Shown here piece after piece: positions 63,548 through 64,000 of a stretch of DNA of 64,000 nt (the first letter of the stretch is position 1; the number at the start of each line of letters is the position of its first letter). Made by a program: the position numbers and the translations under genes. Where the stretch lies: assembly GCA_964247055.1 (NCBI GenBank), contig OZ176052.1:9486001-9550000 (forward strand), in the 5' to 3' direction. The notes beneath the pieces were generated by a model. The model worked only from the letters and a program-made list of their open reading frames with translations. It ran no database searches and was not told where the DNA came from. Source of the stretch: Paragordius varius. Its lineage: Eukaryota; Nematomorpha.

Positions 63548-64000
63548 ACTTGGATACAACACACTCATTTTAGTCCTTCGATACAAATTGGGGTAGTTGG
63601 ATACCCCAGGCCTGTTTAAAATCAAAGACTTTAGTATGGAAGGAATCGAAACCATGGCAAAATTTTGCGATTATTTAACATTAATAAACCAAAATATATA
63701 AAAAAATTTATTCAAAAATACTTGATATTACTTATTTTAAGCTAAAACCGAAACGTAAAAATTTCGTCAACGTGACATGTGTCAAATTGTTAAATTAAAA
63801 ATACAAAATAAACCGCTTTTTTTTATTTCTATCAATGTTATATATGATTTATATAAAAAATTGCTTTAGTTTTACCCTTAAAATTAAATGAAAACGATAT
63901 TTTTGCAAAATTTTGTAAAATAAAAATGGCGTCGGAGTAGTTTGATATGGAACTTTTTTTCAAAACAAAATTGTATCAAGATATTTTGGCATATTTATAT
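63548..64000 (+). mobile_element. MITE of the ACACTTGGATACAA family, cut by window end
   Basis: ACTTGGATACAACACACTCA followed by the family-specific GGTAGTTGGATACCCCAGGC and AAAAATGGCGTCGGAGTAGT blocks. The first bases of the TIR are lost or changed. It interrupts the inverted repeat array and continues beyond the window. Confidence 0.75.

Larger units (their letters stand above)
61117..64000. other. MPPE1 5' flank, repeat-filled
   Basis: The MPPE1 promoter should lie between 61117 and the MITE starting at 61226. To the right are that MITE, an AT-rich gap (61803-62427, nothing recognised), the inverted tandem-repeat array and a further MITE cut by the window end. Confidence 0.5.

Overview
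The window is AT-rich nuclear DNA (roughly three quarters A+T by eye) from an animal. The evidence is spliceosomal GT/AG introns, metazoan proteins (DOT1L-type H3K79 methyltransferase, FBXL20-type F-box/LRR protein, RAB3, NDUFAF3, an MPPE1/Cdc1-type phosphoesterase) and a large load of small DNA transposons. RAB3 and the human-like FBXL20 suggest a bilaterian. Three consecutive introns of 22-24 nt in one gene, and another of 24 nt in a second gene, are exceptionally short for an animal. They recall the tiny introns reported for mesozoan parasites (dicyemids, orthonectids), but the sequence alone does not fix the species.

Layout: 787-18029 (minus) is a 25-exon DOT1L gene encoding about 2572 residues, with an Asn/Ser/Thr-rich C-terminal half. 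18030-22943 is intergenic, with a 230-bp palindrome and a tandem-repeat element. 22944-28208 (plus) is a 14-exon FBXL20 gene ending in a CaaX box. 28209-36336 is repeat country: a TIR element carrying about 312-bp tandem repeats, a Helitron-like 3' end and a TA-flanked MITE. 36337-38766 (plus) is NDUFAF3. 39121-40570 (plus) is a possible 40-residue secreted peptide. 41393-43110 holds members of what looks like a new secreted N-glycoprotein family on both strands. 45638-53446 (minus) is RAB3. 57231-61116 (minus) is the MPPE1-like gene. The right end is again MITEs and tandem repeats.

The five main genes were assembled exon by exon. Each closes with consistent phases and no internal stop, which is the main support for the models. 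The genes are functionally unrelated (chromatin, ubiquitin ligase, complex I assembly, vesicle traffic, ER/Golgi phosphoesterase) and I see no co-regulated cluster. The most notable items are the 22-24-nt introns; MITE insertions that account for much of the length of several long introns; a hammerhead-ribozyme-like core inside a near-perfect inverted repeat; the unrecognised glycoprotein family; and a TIR element with internal 312-bp repeats whose short relatives look like deletion derivatives.
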